In this document: in pieces, positions 8,406 through 17,403 of the stretch | Position numbering within the stretch: the first letter of the stretch is position 1 | Layout of the letters: every line of letters begins with the position of its first letter | Assembly (NCBI GenBank): GCA_013388515.1 | Contig: JACAFC010000037.1 | Span: forward strand, 1-32,360 | Direction of reading: 5' to 3' | Origin: Ignavibacteriaceae bacterium | Lineage (GTDB): Bacteria > Bacteroidota > Ignavibacteria > Ignavibacteriales > Ignavibacteriaceae | DNA length: 32,360 nucleotides | Translations under genes and position numbers: made by a program | The notes under the pieces: model-generated | Seen by the model: the letters and a program-made list of their open reading frames with translations, nothing else | What the model was told of the DNA's origin: nothing | The model's database searches: none

Positions 8406-10226
8406 ATGAAAAAGTTATTTCTAACAATTAGCATACTAATTACATCAATCGCCAATCCACTGGCTGCTGAATTTCCAGGCAAATCTATTCGTGTTGTTTA
8501 CAATGTCGATTTAACTAATTATCAAGACGATTTATTTCATATTACAGTTTTTGTGAATGGTCTTTCTAAGGAAGAAGATATCTTTAATTTACCGGCAACT
8601 GTCCCAGGTACATACAGCATACTGGATTTTGGAAGGTATGTGAAATTTTTAAGTGCGTTTGACAAAGACGGCAATGAATTAACAGCTAAAAAAATATCTA
8701 CTAATCAATGGCAAGTAAGTAATGCTGACAAACTAGCAAAGTTAGTTTATGATGTTGAAGATACATTTGATTCTGATAATACCGAAAATAAAGTCATTCC
8801 GATGGCGGGTACATCTATTAACAATGAATTTATTTTATTAAATACTTTTGCCTTGTTGGGATACTTTGAAGGGCATCAATCAGATTCAATTAGAATTAAA
8901 ATTGATTATAAATCAGATTGGACTCTTGGTACGTCTTTAACTAAAGATGAAAATGGATATTTTGTTGCCGAAACTTATGATCATCTAGCGGATTCACCCT
9001 TTCTTATAGGCAATCTTTCAACATCAAGTACTACGGTAAACGATATAAAAGTTGGAATGTACGTTTATTCTCCAGATACCACATTTAATGCAGCCAATAT
9101 TCTAAAGGTTGCTGATAAAATTCTGAAGTCGTCCGCTAAGTTTATAGGATATTCTCCAGTAACTCACTATAACTTTCTTATGGTCTTCTTAGGAAAAGAA
9201 GACTTTTTGAAAAATGGATTTTTAGGTGCCGGCGCACTAGAACATTCATATAGCTCATTATTCGTTTTTCCGGCATCTCAGGATTTAGCAGGGGAAATCC
9301 AGGATGACATTGCTCATGAATTTCTTCATATTTTAACTCCGCTAAACCTTCACAGCGATATAATTGAGCCTTTTAATTTTGAGATCCCAACAAGTTCTGA
9401 GCACATTTGGCTGTACGAAGGCATTACTGAGTGGGCTTCCGATATTATGCAGCTTAGAGGCGGTATTATTACTGCCGAAGAATATTTGGAAAGAATATCC
9501 GAAAAAGCGAAAATCAATGAACGCTTCAACCAGAATATAAGTTTAACTGCATTAAGCCAGAATGTTTATTCAGAAGAAATTACTATGCAGTTTCTTAATT
9601 TTTATAATAAAGGTGCCATCACAGCTGCATTACTTGATATTAGGCTCCTTGAGTTATCAAATGGTAAAAGGGGGTTGAGGGAAGTATTCTTGGAACTTCT
9701 GAATAAGTATGGAAAGAGTCGTCCATTTTCTGAAAAAAATTTTTTTAACGAATTTATCAATATCACTTATCCTGAAATAGAAATGTTTATAGCTGACTAT
9801 ATAATTGGTACCGAACCATTACCTTTAAATAAATATTTTGCAAAGCTTGGATATGATTACATTTACGAACAAGTATCTGCTGATGCACATCCATCATTAG
9901 GGCTTCAAATGGGTATGAATAACAACCAAGAATTCGCGATAGCCGGTTTAAGTGAAGAATGCAAAAATGCAGGATTAGCAGTAGGCGATGTAGTAATAAA
10001 AGTTTTTGGCGAAGAAGTGAACATGCAATCTATACAAAATTTATTTGGAAGGATTTATTCGATGCATGTTGGTGATATTGTAGAAATTACAGTAAGACGA
10101 GATGGAAATGAAATTTCCGCTTCTGTTCCTTTAAAGCAAAAAATGGATAAACACGTTTTTCGAGAAATGGAGCAAATTACGGATGAACAAAAACAATTAA
10201 GGGAGGCGTGGCTAAAAAACCTCTAA
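8406..10226 (+). CDS. M61 family aminopeptidase with PDZ domain, exported
   Basis: The ATG at 8406 (MKKLFLTIS) opens a signal peptide with probable cleavage after NPLAA. The in-frame start at 8328 would add 26 poorly conserved residues and overlap the divergent gene's leader. Of 606 residues, 25-270 form the beta-rich N-terminal domain. The thermolysin-like domain carries HEFLH (His304, Glu305, His308) with the third zinc ligand in LYEGITEW (Glu338). The conserved helix NKGAITAALLDIRLLEL follows, and a PDZ domain spans residues about 498-580. This is the glycyl-aminopeptidase-like M61 architecture. It probably acts in the periplasm on peptides, matching the neighbouring M19 dipeptidase. I see no clear TAnnTTTG element in the 182-bp divergent gap. 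Confidence 0.93.
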   Translation: MKKLFLTISILITSIANPLAAEFPGKSIRVVYNVDLTNYQDDLFHITVFVNGLSKEEDIFNLPATVPGTYSILDFGRYVKFLSAFDKDGNELTAKKISTNQWQVSNADKLAKLVYDVEDTFDSDNTENKVIPMAGTSINNEFILLNTFALLGYFEGHQSDSIRIKIDYKSDWTLGTSLTKDENGYFVAETYDHLADSPFLIGNLSTSSTTVNDIKVGMYVYSPDTTFNAANILKVADKILKSSAKFIGYSPVTHYNFLMVFLGKEDFLKNGFLGAGALEHSYSSLFVFPASQDLAGEIQDDIAHEFLHILTPLNLHSDIIEPFNFEIPTSSEHIWLYEGITEWASDIMQLRGGIITAEEYLERISEKAKINERFNQNISLTALSQNVYSEEITMQFLNFYNKGAITAALLDIRLLELSNGKRGLREVFLELLNKYGKSRPFSEKNFFNEFINITYPEIEMFIADYIIGTEPLPLNKYFAKLGYDYIYEQVSADAHPSLGLQMGMNNNQEFAIAGLSEECKNAGLAVGDVVIKVFGEEVNMQSIQNLFGRIYSMHVGDIVEITVRRDGNEISASVPLKQKMDKHVFREMEQITDEQKQLREAWLKNL

Positions 10227-10238
10227 TTTTCTTGTGGT

Positions 10239-10805
10239 TTACTTTTCTAGCTGTTTATGATACTGGTTAATATTTTCAATATAGTTTAAAGTTTCTTTAT
10301 ATCTCCACTTTGGTACTTTATGTGCTACATTAGAAATTGATTCCCATGATGTGTGATCAAGGCTGTCAATTTTAGCTTTTGTTTGAGCTTTAAGGATTGT
10401 TCCTCTTCCAGCATTATAACTTCCAAAAGTAAATCTTATTTTTTCTGAATCATCCTTGATATCCTTCCATGCAACGTACATGGTTCTGTCATAATAAATA
10501 CCAGCACCAATATTCCACTCAGGATCTTCGATTGATTTGAAATCCGGATTTTTACTTTTAACTTCTTTAAATGTAGATGGCATTAATTGCATAATTCCAC
10601 GGGCACCAACATAGCTTGTTGCTTCTGGAGTTAATTGGCTTTCAGCAATTCCCTGAGCTTTAAATAATTTCCAATCAAAGCCAGGTCCAAAAAATCTTTT
10701 GCTGTACTTTTTAAATGTATCGTCGTACCTAGTTAGGTGTTTTTGGCTGTTACCAATATTATACAGCAAAAACGTCAAGCAGAATATTAATCCTACTGTT
10801 CTCAA
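10239..10805 (-). CDS. Lytic transglycosylase, SLT domain
   Basis: A 188-residue protein with a signal peptide (about residues 1-20, ending near GNSQ) and a single SLT/lysozyme-like domain. The catalytic glutamate is Glu55 in GIAESQLTP, followed by the family motif GARGIMQLMPST (residues 67-78), GAGIYYDRTM and FGSYNAGRGT. It should cleave the MurNAc-GlcNAc bond of peptidoglycan with 1,6-anhydro product formation in the periplasm, resembling the C-terminal domain of MltF-type enzymes. The start codon is TTG at 10805, overlapping the stop of the upstream DUF350 gene as TTGA, with GGCGGA about 8 nt upstream. This indicates translational coupling; no ATG gives a better start. Confidence 0.92.
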   Translation of the reverse strand: MRTVGLIFCLTFLLYNIGNSQKHLTRYDDTFKKYSKRFFGPGFDWKLFKAQGIAESQLTPEATSYVGARGIMQLMPSTFKEVKSKNPDFKSIEDPEWNIGAGIYYDRTMYVAWKDIKDDSEKIRFTFGSYNAGRGTILKAQTKAKIDSLDHTSWESISNVAHKVPKWRYKETLNYIENINQYHKQLEK

Positions 10806-11005
10806 TTAAGAGATCCGCCAATTATAAGGGCTATTGCAATAAAAATTGCTGCAATGAAGATTGCTACAGCAATGTTGCCTTTCTTAAGTTCATCTTCAAA
10901 ATTTATTTTTGGAGAAAGAAGATCGAAGATTTTATATGATAAAAACATTAAAACAACACCAACTACTGCATAGAGTATATTAAGTCCAATAATTGTCCAT
11001 TCCAT
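10802..11005 (-). CDS. DUF350-like small membrane protein
   Basis: A 67-residue protein with two transmembrane helices (about residues 5-25 and 45-64) separated by a short charged loop containing LKKGNIAVAIFIA. The GN-A-AI pattern in the second helix is typical of the DUF350 (YjfL-like) family. Family members often have two such units; here there is one. Its function is unknown. It is the first gene of a two-gene unit with the lytic transglycosylase, linked by a 4-bp overlap, so a cell-envelope role is possible. The 200 bp upstream (11006-11205) separate it from the divergent receptor gene and contain no clear promoter that I can defend. Confidence 0.8.
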   Translation of the reverse strand: MEWTIIGLNILYAVVGVVLMFLSYKIFDLLSPKINFEDELKKGNIAVAIFIAAIFIAIALIIGGSLN

Positions 11006-11205
11006 TTTTGGTCCTTTAATTAGTGATAAGCTTAAGATTCATACAAATTTTGTTTTAATAATCATTTTTGTCAAGTAGTTTACAAGCTGTCAAAACTTAT
11101 TTTACTTAGATTTTCATGTTTATTAGAAAGAATAAACTAAGGTGCTAAAAATTCAAGTAAAACGTTTCTTATTTTTATAAGGTTAAATAATTATTTGAAT
11201 ACTCT

Positions 11206-14007
11206 GTGAGAGCAATCGTTAAAATATTATACTTTTTCTTACTTTTATCAATTGAGATGCTGGGACAGGATTATTCAATTCGGGGAGTAATTCGGGATAG
11301 TATTGATAACAATCCTTGTTTAGGGGCAAACATCAAGCTATTTAGTGTATCGCTAAGTCCTAAAACTATTTTTACCACTTCCGATACTAAGGGTTACTTT
11401 CAATTCGTAAACATTAAACCCGGCTCATATATTTTAGAAATATCCTTTATTGGCTTTGAGAGGTTTGTTGATACTATTCATATAGCTGCAAATTCAATTA
11501 ATCTTGGAAACATATTAATGAGAAGAAGTTCTGTACAACTTGAACAGGTTGAGGTTTTAGGAAATATTATTCAGGCCGAACAAAAAGAGGATACCATCCA
11601 ATTCCTAGCAAAAGGATTTAAAGTAAATAAAGATGCAACTGCAGAAGAACTTATCACTAAAATTCCCGGAGTAATTAAAGAGGATGGAAAGATTAAAACT
11701 CAGGGTGAAGATGTAAAGCAAATACTTGTAGATGGTAAACCATTCTTTGGCGATGATCCGGATATTGTATTAAAAAATCTTCCGGCAGAGGTTATAGAAA
11801 AAATTCAAGTTTATGATAGAATGAGCGATCAAGCGCAATTCACCGGATTTGATGATGGACAAGCTTCTAAAACTATTAATATAATAACCCGGCAAGATAG
11901 GCAGCACGGGCAATTTGGTAAGCTGTATGCCGGATATGGTACCGACGATAAATATCTTTCCGGAGGTAATGTTAATTTATTCAACCAACAAAGAAGAATA
12001 TCTTTAATCGGTCTGGTGAACAATATTAACCAGCAAAATTTTTCTGCACAAGACCTTCTTGGTATTTCTGGTAACCGTGGCGATAGACAATTTAGACCTC
12101 CAGGAGGCGGAGGAAGAGGTTTTTCGGGGAGAGGCGGCGGTGGTGAAACTGAAAATTTTTTAGTTGGTGGGCAGGAAGGCAATACCAATACTTATTCTTT
12201 TGGTTTTAATTTTATAGATAATTTGTGGAATGATTTAAGCATTAATGGAAGTTATTTCCTTAATCATACAAACAATATTAACGACCAAAGCTTAACACGC
12301 GAATACTATTCTGATCCAGATAATCCTCAATTGTATTCGGAAAACTCTGCTGCTTCTTCAAAAAATTTTAATCATAGAATAAATATGCGTGCAGAGTATA
12401 GTATTGATTCTCTTAACTAATTCATTCTAACTCCCAAGTTATATTTTCAAAGTAATTCATCGTTCAGCAATCTATCAGGCTCAAATTACTTAAACACAAA
12501 TTTGAATAACTTTATAAGTAATTCTAATAATGCTGAGAATAATGGCTACAATTTGTCGAATGAGTTACTTATTAGACATAAGTTTGACCTTCCTGGTAGA
12601 ACAATATCTTTAAGTGTGAATACTGGGATAAATCGAAAGAATACCGAAAAGAATATACTTTCTATGAATGAGTATTTTGAAACAGGACAATCATCTTTAG
12701 ATACAATAAACCAGCAGACAAAACAGCTTACAACAGGCTACAATATTTCATCAAATTTAGTTTATACCGAACCCGTGGGTGAGGAAGCACAGGTTCAAGC
12801 AAGCTTTAATGTTAACCTTAGCAGAAACAAGAGTGATAAAAAAACAAATTCATTCAATTTAATATCACAGAATTACGATGATATAGATTCCTTACTTTCT
12901 AATGAATATCAAAATGATTATTCAACAATGCGCGGGGGATTGTCTTATCGTTATAGAACAGATGAGCTAAATATTTCAGCGGGAGTTTCTTATCAGCATT
13001 CTTTACTGGATGGAAATCAATTCTTTCCAACAAAACATCAGACAGGAAAATTATATAAAGCCTTGCTTCCCAATGCACGAGTGACTTATAGGTTTTCTGA
13101 AAGCAGCAATATCCGGTTTAATTATTTCGCAAACACAAATCCACCGTCAATAAGTCAATTGCAAAATACGGTTGATAATACAAATTCAATTTTTCTTAGT
13201 ACAGGTAACCCAGAATTAAAAGAAGAATTTAGCCATAGAATATCGTTACGGTACTTAAATACAAATCTTCAAAGCGGTTCTTCCTTTTTTGCAATGCTGT
13301 TTTTTAATTATATAAAAAACGATGTCGGAAATATTACTATAAATGCTTCTAAAGATACTCTGCTGCCATCGGGAGTTTTTTTGCAAAAAGGCTCACAGCT
13401 AACGTATCCAATTAATTTTAATTATTCCTATTCTATTAGATCTTTTATAAACGCCGGTTTTCCAGTGAATTTTATCAAGAGTAATATAAATTTTAATACA
13501 TCTTTAAATTTAAATTTAACCCCAGGACAAGTAAATGAAATTATAAATTATTCCAAATCTTACTCAATTGGTCAGGGGATTATGGTTTCTAGCAATATAG
13601 GTGAAGATTTAGACTTTAGATTATCATACACTCCCACCTTTTATATAACTAGAAACGACAAGCAAATAGATTTAAACAAAGAATATTTTGTACACAATGC
13701 CTCTGCAGGATTTTATTTTCTTTTCTTTAATAAAGTATTTATTCGAAGCGATTTTGCTTATTACTTTAATCAAGGTATTTCGCTTGATTTGAAGCGCGAG
13801 TATTTTTTAGTTAACAGCTCAATTGGGATAAAGCTTTTTGAAAATAATAGCGGCGAAATAAGGTTTGACACTTTCGATATGCTTGATCAGAACAGAAGTC
13901 TTAATAGAACTATAACTGAATCGTATATTGAAGATAGAACTACAATTGTATTGCAAAGATATTTTATGCTATCGTTTGTTTATAATCTTCGAGTTTTTGG
14001 AGGATAA
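11206..14007 (+). pseudogene. TonB-dependent-receptor-like outer-membrane beta-barrel protein, interrupted by one in-frame TAA
   Basis: One reading frame of 934 codons, beginning at GTG 11206 after an in-frame stop at 11188, runs to a TAA-less end at 14005-14007 apart from a single TAA at 12418-12420. The order is a signal peptide (1-20), a carboxypeptidase-regulatory-like domain (about 23-110), a plug-like domain (about 125-225, with ILVDGKPFFGDDPD), a glycine/arginine-rich loop (about 298-318), and beta-barrel strands up to the aromatic end YNLRVFGG. The reading frame is the same before and after the TAA, and the bases between 12421 and 12501 also encode plausible barrel sequence (FILTPKLYFQSN), so nothing but one codon is wrong. 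It is either a recent nonsense mutation, a sequencing error, or read through. If functional it would span the outer membrane for uptake or surface interaction. No SusD-like partner is adjacent. Confidence 0.85.
12418..12420 (+). other. Premature in-frame stop codon (TAA) in the receptor gene
   Basis: The TAA falls between DSLN and FILTPKL. A serine would fit this position in barrels of this type, and TCA to TAA is a single base change. Downstream sequence keeps the same frame for another 528 sense codons. Confidence 0.85.
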
Positions 14008-14016
14008 GAGCTTAGC

Positions 14017-14442
14017 TTAGTACATTTTGGTATAATCAACTTTAGAATCTTTCCTTATCATCCAGTATGAATCCTTTTTCTCTGTGAAATTTATATCTAA
14101 GAATTTCTTGCGGAACACACTGGCAATAAATCTAATTGTAGTTATCCCAAAGAAGAAAAGAATTATTAATAGCAATCTTGAGACAACCCAACCAAGAGCA
14201 AATGCTAATCCCATCCAGATTTTATATGTCTTGGACAAGACGCTTGGCAGAATTAATCCCAATAAAATAAGCGGTATTCCTATTAATAGTAAAACAATAC
14301 CAACAGGGCTTTGTGATAGATAGTAAATCCAAATACCAAGTAAAAGAAATACAGCTCCAACAAGTATTCCAAAATTTTTTAAAGATTTTGCGGAAACATC
14401 CAGTACTTTTAATTCGTCTTTTACATCTTTAATCCAGCTCAT
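14017..14442 (-). CDS. SxtJ-like membrane protein
   Basis: The start at 14442 (MSWIKDVKDELK) has a strong GGAGG 7 nt upstream; a longer in-frame start at 14502 would lie deep in the carbamoyltransferase gene. The 141-residue protein has a short charged N-terminus, two adjacent hydrophobic helices (about residues 22-43 and 46-68) and a further hydrophobic region (about 77-105), then a basic tail. Small proteins of this layout directly after NodU-type carbamoyltransferases are the SxtJ family, named from the saxitoxin cluster; their function is not established. Its start overlaps the end of the carbamoyltransferase gene by 14 bp, so the two are coupled. The DUF5989 small protein that often follows is absent. 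The gene is convergent with the interrupted receptor, 9 bp away. Confidence 0.75.
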   Translation of the reverse strand: MSWIKDVKDELKVLDVSAKSLKNFGILVGAVFLLLGIWIYYLSQSPVGIVLLLIGIPLILLGLILPSVLSKTYKIWMGLAFALGWVVSRLLLIILFFFGITTIRFIASVFRKKFLDINFTEKKDSYWMIRKDSKVDYTKMY

Positions 14443-16246
14443 ATTTTTGCCTCCAATCCAAATCATCATGAAATTCGGGTTGTTCTTCTTTGCATAGTAC
14501 AAAATTTTCCAATACTAAAACGTCGATTCCTGTTCGCATAAAACATGTATAAGCATCTTTGGGTGATTGAACAATTGGTTCGCCTCTAACATTAAATGAT
14601 GTATTTACAATTACGGGGCATCCTGTCTTTTCATAAAATCTGTTTATTAAGGCATGATATCTTGGATTATCTTGCCTATTAACGGTCTGGAGTCTGGCAG
14701 AGTAATCAATGTGTGTAACAGCAGGGATTTCAGATCTAATAATATTAAGCTGCTCTATACCCCAAAGGTTTTCTTCCTCAATGGTCATCTTGCGCTGTTT
14801 TTCCTTTTTTACTTCTGCAACGAGAAGCATGTATGGACTTTCCCTATCGATTTCAAACCAATCACTTGCTTTTTCAGCCAGCACAGATGGTGCAAATGGC
14901 CGGAATCCTTCTCTGAATTTAATTTTTAAATTCATGTTTTTTTGCATTTCAGGAGAACGAGCATCGCCAATAATTGTGCGTGAACCGAGAGCACGAGGAC
15001 CAAATTCCATTCTACCTTGAAACCATCCGATAACTTTGCCGGCAGATATAAAATCACTTACCACATCAAGTAGTTTTTCATCTTCGTAATATTTAAATGG
15101 CAAAGAATGAAGTGAAAGAAATTCATGAATTTCGTTATTCGAATATTTAGGACCAAGGTACGAACCCCTTTGTAAATCTTTGCCATTTTTATTTGGCATT
15201 TTATTATTCAAATGCTGGTAATATGTAACAAATGCAGCACCAAGCGCTCCTCCTGCGTCTCCGGCTGCAGGTTGAATCCAAATGTCATCAAAAATTTTTT
15301 CACGCAGCAATTTTCCATTAGCAACGCAATTAAGGGCAACTCCTCCGGCTAAACATAGATATTTTTCATTTGTTATTTTTTTTACATGCTTTGCCATTTT
15401 AAGCATAATGTTTTCGGTAACTTCTTGTACAGAACGTGCTAAATCCATTTCCTTTTGAGTAAGCTTCGTTTCGGGTACACGCGGTTTGCCTTCGAATAAA
15501 TTATTGAACTTGTCATTTGTCATAGTGAGCCCAGCACAGTAATCAAAATATTCCATGTTCATTTTGAATGAGCCGTCCTCCTTCAAATCAATTAAATGAT
15601 CATAAATTTTTTGGACATACTTTGGTTTTCCATATGGAGCCAAGCCCATAACTTTATATTCACCGGAATTAACTTTAAAACCTGTATAATATGTAAATGC
15701 AGAGTATAGCAATCCCAATGAATGCGGAAAATGCAATTCGCCTAAAATCTTTATGCCATTTTCACTACATAAACCATATGATGTTGTTGCCCATTCTCCC
15801 ACACCATCTAGTGTTAAATATGCCGCACGTTCGAATGGAGATGGATAGAAAGCCGATGCAGCATGTGATTCGTGATGTTCAGGAAAAAGTATTTCACCGC
15901 TATAGTTCAATTCTTTTTTTATCAACTCCTTCATCCAGATTTTTTTCTTTATCCATAAAGGAATTGCTTTCATAAACGATTTTATTCCATGCGGAGCAAA
16001 AGTAAGGTAGGTTTCAAGTATCCTTTCGAACTTAATAAATGGTTTATCATAGAAGGCGATGTAATCTATTTGTTGAATTGTTATACCGGCCTCATTAAGA
16101 CAATACTTTATTGCGTTAATAGGAAAATTTTGATCATGCTTTATGCGCGTGAATCGCTCCTCTTGGGCAGCAGCTATAATTTCTGCATCATAAAGAATTG
16201 CCGCGGCGGAGTCATGATAGAAGGCTGAAATACCCAGAATAAACAT
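14429..16246 (-). CDS. Carbamoyltransferase, NodU/TobZ family
   Basis: A full-length 605-residue enzyme. The N-terminal Kae1-like domain begins ILGISAFYHDSAAAIL and contains EERFTRIKHD (residues 29-38), the metal-binding HHESHAASAF (residues 124-133), LTLDGVGEWAT, GGVALNCVANG and PAAGDAGGALG. The C-terminal YrdC-like part carries EFGPRALGSRTIIGDAR and NTSFNVRGEPIV. Such enzymes make carbamoyl-adenylate from carbamoyl phosphate and ATP and transfer the carbamoyl group to a hydroxyl of a sugar, antibiotic or other small molecule. It is followed by an SxtJ-like gene and lies about 3 kb from a surface-glycan locus, so a carbamoylated sugar is a reasonable but unproven product. No other natural-product genes are nearby. 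Confidence 0.95.
   Translation of the reverse strand: MFILGISAFYHDSAAAILYDAEIIAAAQEERFTRIKHDQNFPINAIKYCLNEAGITIQQIDYIAFYDKPFIKFERILETYLTFAPHGIKSFMKAIPLWIKKKIWMKELIKKELNYSGEILFPEHHESHAASAFYPSPFERAAYLTLDGVGEWATTSYGLCSENGIKILGELHFPHSLGLLYSAFTYYTGFKVNSGEYKVMGLAPYGKPKYVQKIYDHLIDLKEDGSFKMNMEYFDYCAGLTMTNDKFNNLFEGKPRVPETKLTQKEMDLARSVQEVTENIMLKMAKHVKKITNEKYLCLAGGVALNCVANGKLLREKIFDDIWIQPAAGDAGGALGAAFVTYYQHLNNKMPNKNGKDLQRGSYLGPKYSNNEIHEFLSLHSLPFKYYEDEKLLDVVSDFISAGKVIGWFQGRMEFGPRALGSRTIIGDARSPEMQKNMNLKIKFREGFRPFAPSVLAEKASDWFEIDRESPYMLLVAEVKKEKQRKMTIEEENLWGIEQLNIIRSEIPAVTHIDYSARLQTVNRQDNPRYHALINRFYEKTGCPVIVNTSFNVRGEPIVQSPKDAYTCFMRTGIDVLVLENFVLCKEEQPEFHDDLDWRQKYELD
14450..14454 (-). promoter_or_regulatory. 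Strong ribosome binding site (GGAGG) of the SxtJ-like gene
   Basis: GGAGG on the minus strand lies 7 nt before the ATG at 14442, inside the 3' end of the carbamoyltransferase gene. It fixes the start of the downstream gene and rejects the longer open frame. Confidence 0.65.
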
Positions 16247-16362
16247 TAAAGCGTTAATTTTTAATTGACTATAAATAGAAATTTTTCCTACTTCTAAGAT
16301 ATAGCCGTAAGAGGAAAATATGAAGCTGTGTTAAGGGAAATGTGATAAGTTATTCGTAATTA

Positions 16363-16749
16363 TTAAATCAAAGTTGCTTCAGGTTTTAAAAAGATCGTAA
16401 CAGAAAGGTCCGGAGTTCCGTAAATTGGTCTTGAAGAAATACCAAGAAATCGAACTGCAGCTATAAACGCTCCATTGGAAATATACTTGCCCGACCACTT
16501 TTCAACAAGATGTTTCAAAAAGTAGCTGTTGTATGTTTGAACTTGAACGTATTTTTTAATTTGTCTTTCAGTCGGGTGAAATCTAAATTTTTGAATCCAT
16601 TCGCAACATGTTTCAAATTCATCGAAGCGGCTTTCGAGATCCTTCCGTTTTTGATTGCATACCTCTGAGGCAGCTTCATATATAAATCCAGTATCGCCGA
16701 TATTGTGTAATGAGTTTAAAGTTTTTAAAAAATCAACAGTTGTAGTCAT
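16363..16749 (-). CDS. Conserved-looking hypothetical protein (128 aa)
   Basis: I do not recognise this family with confidence. The protein is soluble, with no signal peptide or membrane helix. The N-terminal two thirds look helical and contain two adjacent cysteines (FETCCEWI, Cys48-Cys49) and many charged residues. The C-terminal part has the ordered-looking segment KYISNGAFIAAVRFLGI (residues 87-103) and then YGTPDLSVTIFLKP. The codon pattern and clean ATG start support a real gene. It stands alone on the minus strand, with 116 bp to the carbamoyltransferase and about 200 bp to the VOC gene. The NGAFIAA-hydrophobic segment could be a small DNA-binding or scaffold helix, but that would be a guess. 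Confidence 0.7.
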   Translation of the reverse strand: MTTTVDFLKTLNSLHNIGDTGFIYEAASEVCNQKRKDLESRFDEFETCCEWIQKFRFHPTERQIKKYVQVQTYNSYFLKHLVEKWSGKYISNGAFIAAVRFLGISSRPIYGTPDLSVTIFLKPEATLI

Positions 16750-16799
16750 GTTAATTCAGTTTAAAATTTGTAATTACAGAAGTTATATGCCCTCAAATT

Positions 16800-16830
16800 A
16801 TAAAGGCAAATAGAATGCCTTTATTTTTTT
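16800..16830. terminator. Terminator-like hairpin with T-run
   Basis: ATAAAGGCA (16800-16808) pairs with TGCCTTTAT (16816-16824) in a perfect 9-bp stem with a 7-nt loop. On the plus strand it is followed by seven T residues. No plus-strand gene ends here; on the minus strand, where it would terminate the VOC gene, the T-run is weaker. It may be bidirectional or a relic. Confidence 0.5.
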
Positions 16831-16953
16831 GTAATAACAAATAATTTACAGAGAGAGGATGTTCCATTTTTAGAAGGTAACTATTTTTGAAACAAAAGTG
16901 TGTCGTCCGTTCATGTTCGACTGGGCTTAGCTATTACCGAACCCTACAAACAA

Positions 16954-17304
16954 TTAATTGTTTTGATATAATCCAATTGTATTCCCATCAAGATCTTTAA
17001 TCAGAGCATAATAACCCATGGCAGGAATTGTAGTTTTGCCTCTAGTAATATTAGCGCCCAAACTTGTGGCTTTAGCAAGTAATTGATTTATATCTGCAAC
17101 CCTAACATGAAAGATAGTAGTATCTCCGTTTGCAATTACTTCTGATTTTCTCAAACCAATAGTAAATGCTTTGTGCGTATTATGTAATAGATATCCATTC
17201 CCAAACGGTTTAAATTCCCACCCGAAAAGTTTATTATAAAATTCTGAACTTCTATCTAAGTTTGTTGAAGGAATTTCAACGTGAGCAATAAAATCAGATG
17301 CCAT
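16954..17304 (-). CDS. VOC family (glyoxalase/bleomycin-resistance-like) protein
   Basis: A 116-residue protein of one complete VOC unit, made of two beta-alpha-beta-beta-beta modules. It begins DFIAHVEIPSTNLDRSSEFYNKLFGWEF, shown here by its key parts HVEIP (residues 8-12) and FYNKLFGW. The second module carries IFHVRVADINQLLAKATSLGA and ends with the typical DLDGNTIGLYQ. Candidate metal ligands are His8 and the His of IFHVRV; the usual final glutamate is replaced by leucine-tyrosine at the end (IGLYQ), so a classical glyoxalase I reaction is not assured. Members of this group are often stand-alone proteins of unknown substrate in Bacteroidota relatives. It is a monocistronic minus-strand gene with a clear ATG. 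Confidence 0.9.
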   Translation of the reverse strand: MASDFIAHVEIPSTNLDRSSEFYNKLFGWEFKPFGNGYLLHNTHKAFTIGLRKSEVIANGDTTIFHVRVADINQLLAKATSLGANITRGKTTIPAMGYYALIKDLDGNTIGLYQNN

Positions 17305-17403
17305 GGATAATCCTAAATTATTTTGTGCGAAATTATTCTTATGGGACTAATTTATATACGAATTACGGTAAATTCAATAAAATGATTTGATAAAAGTGAA
17401 GAG

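Noticed and set aside
8224-8427. Longer N-terminus for the dipeptidase
   Set aside because: The extra 68 residues are AT-driven, lie in the divergent gap and precede a clean signal peptide at 8223.
11829-12188. Minus-strand proline-rich 119-residue frame
   Set aside because: It is the complement of the glycine-rich loop of the receptor gene; the proline richness is a by-product.
12502-14007. Separate gene starting at TTG 12502
   Set aside because: It continues the receptor frame after one TAA; the start is an arbitrary TTG in the middle of barrel sequence.
14443-14502. Longer start for the SxtJ-like protein
   Set aside because: The GGAGG at 14450-14454 and the family-like start at 14442 fit better; the extra 20 residues lie inside the upstream gene.
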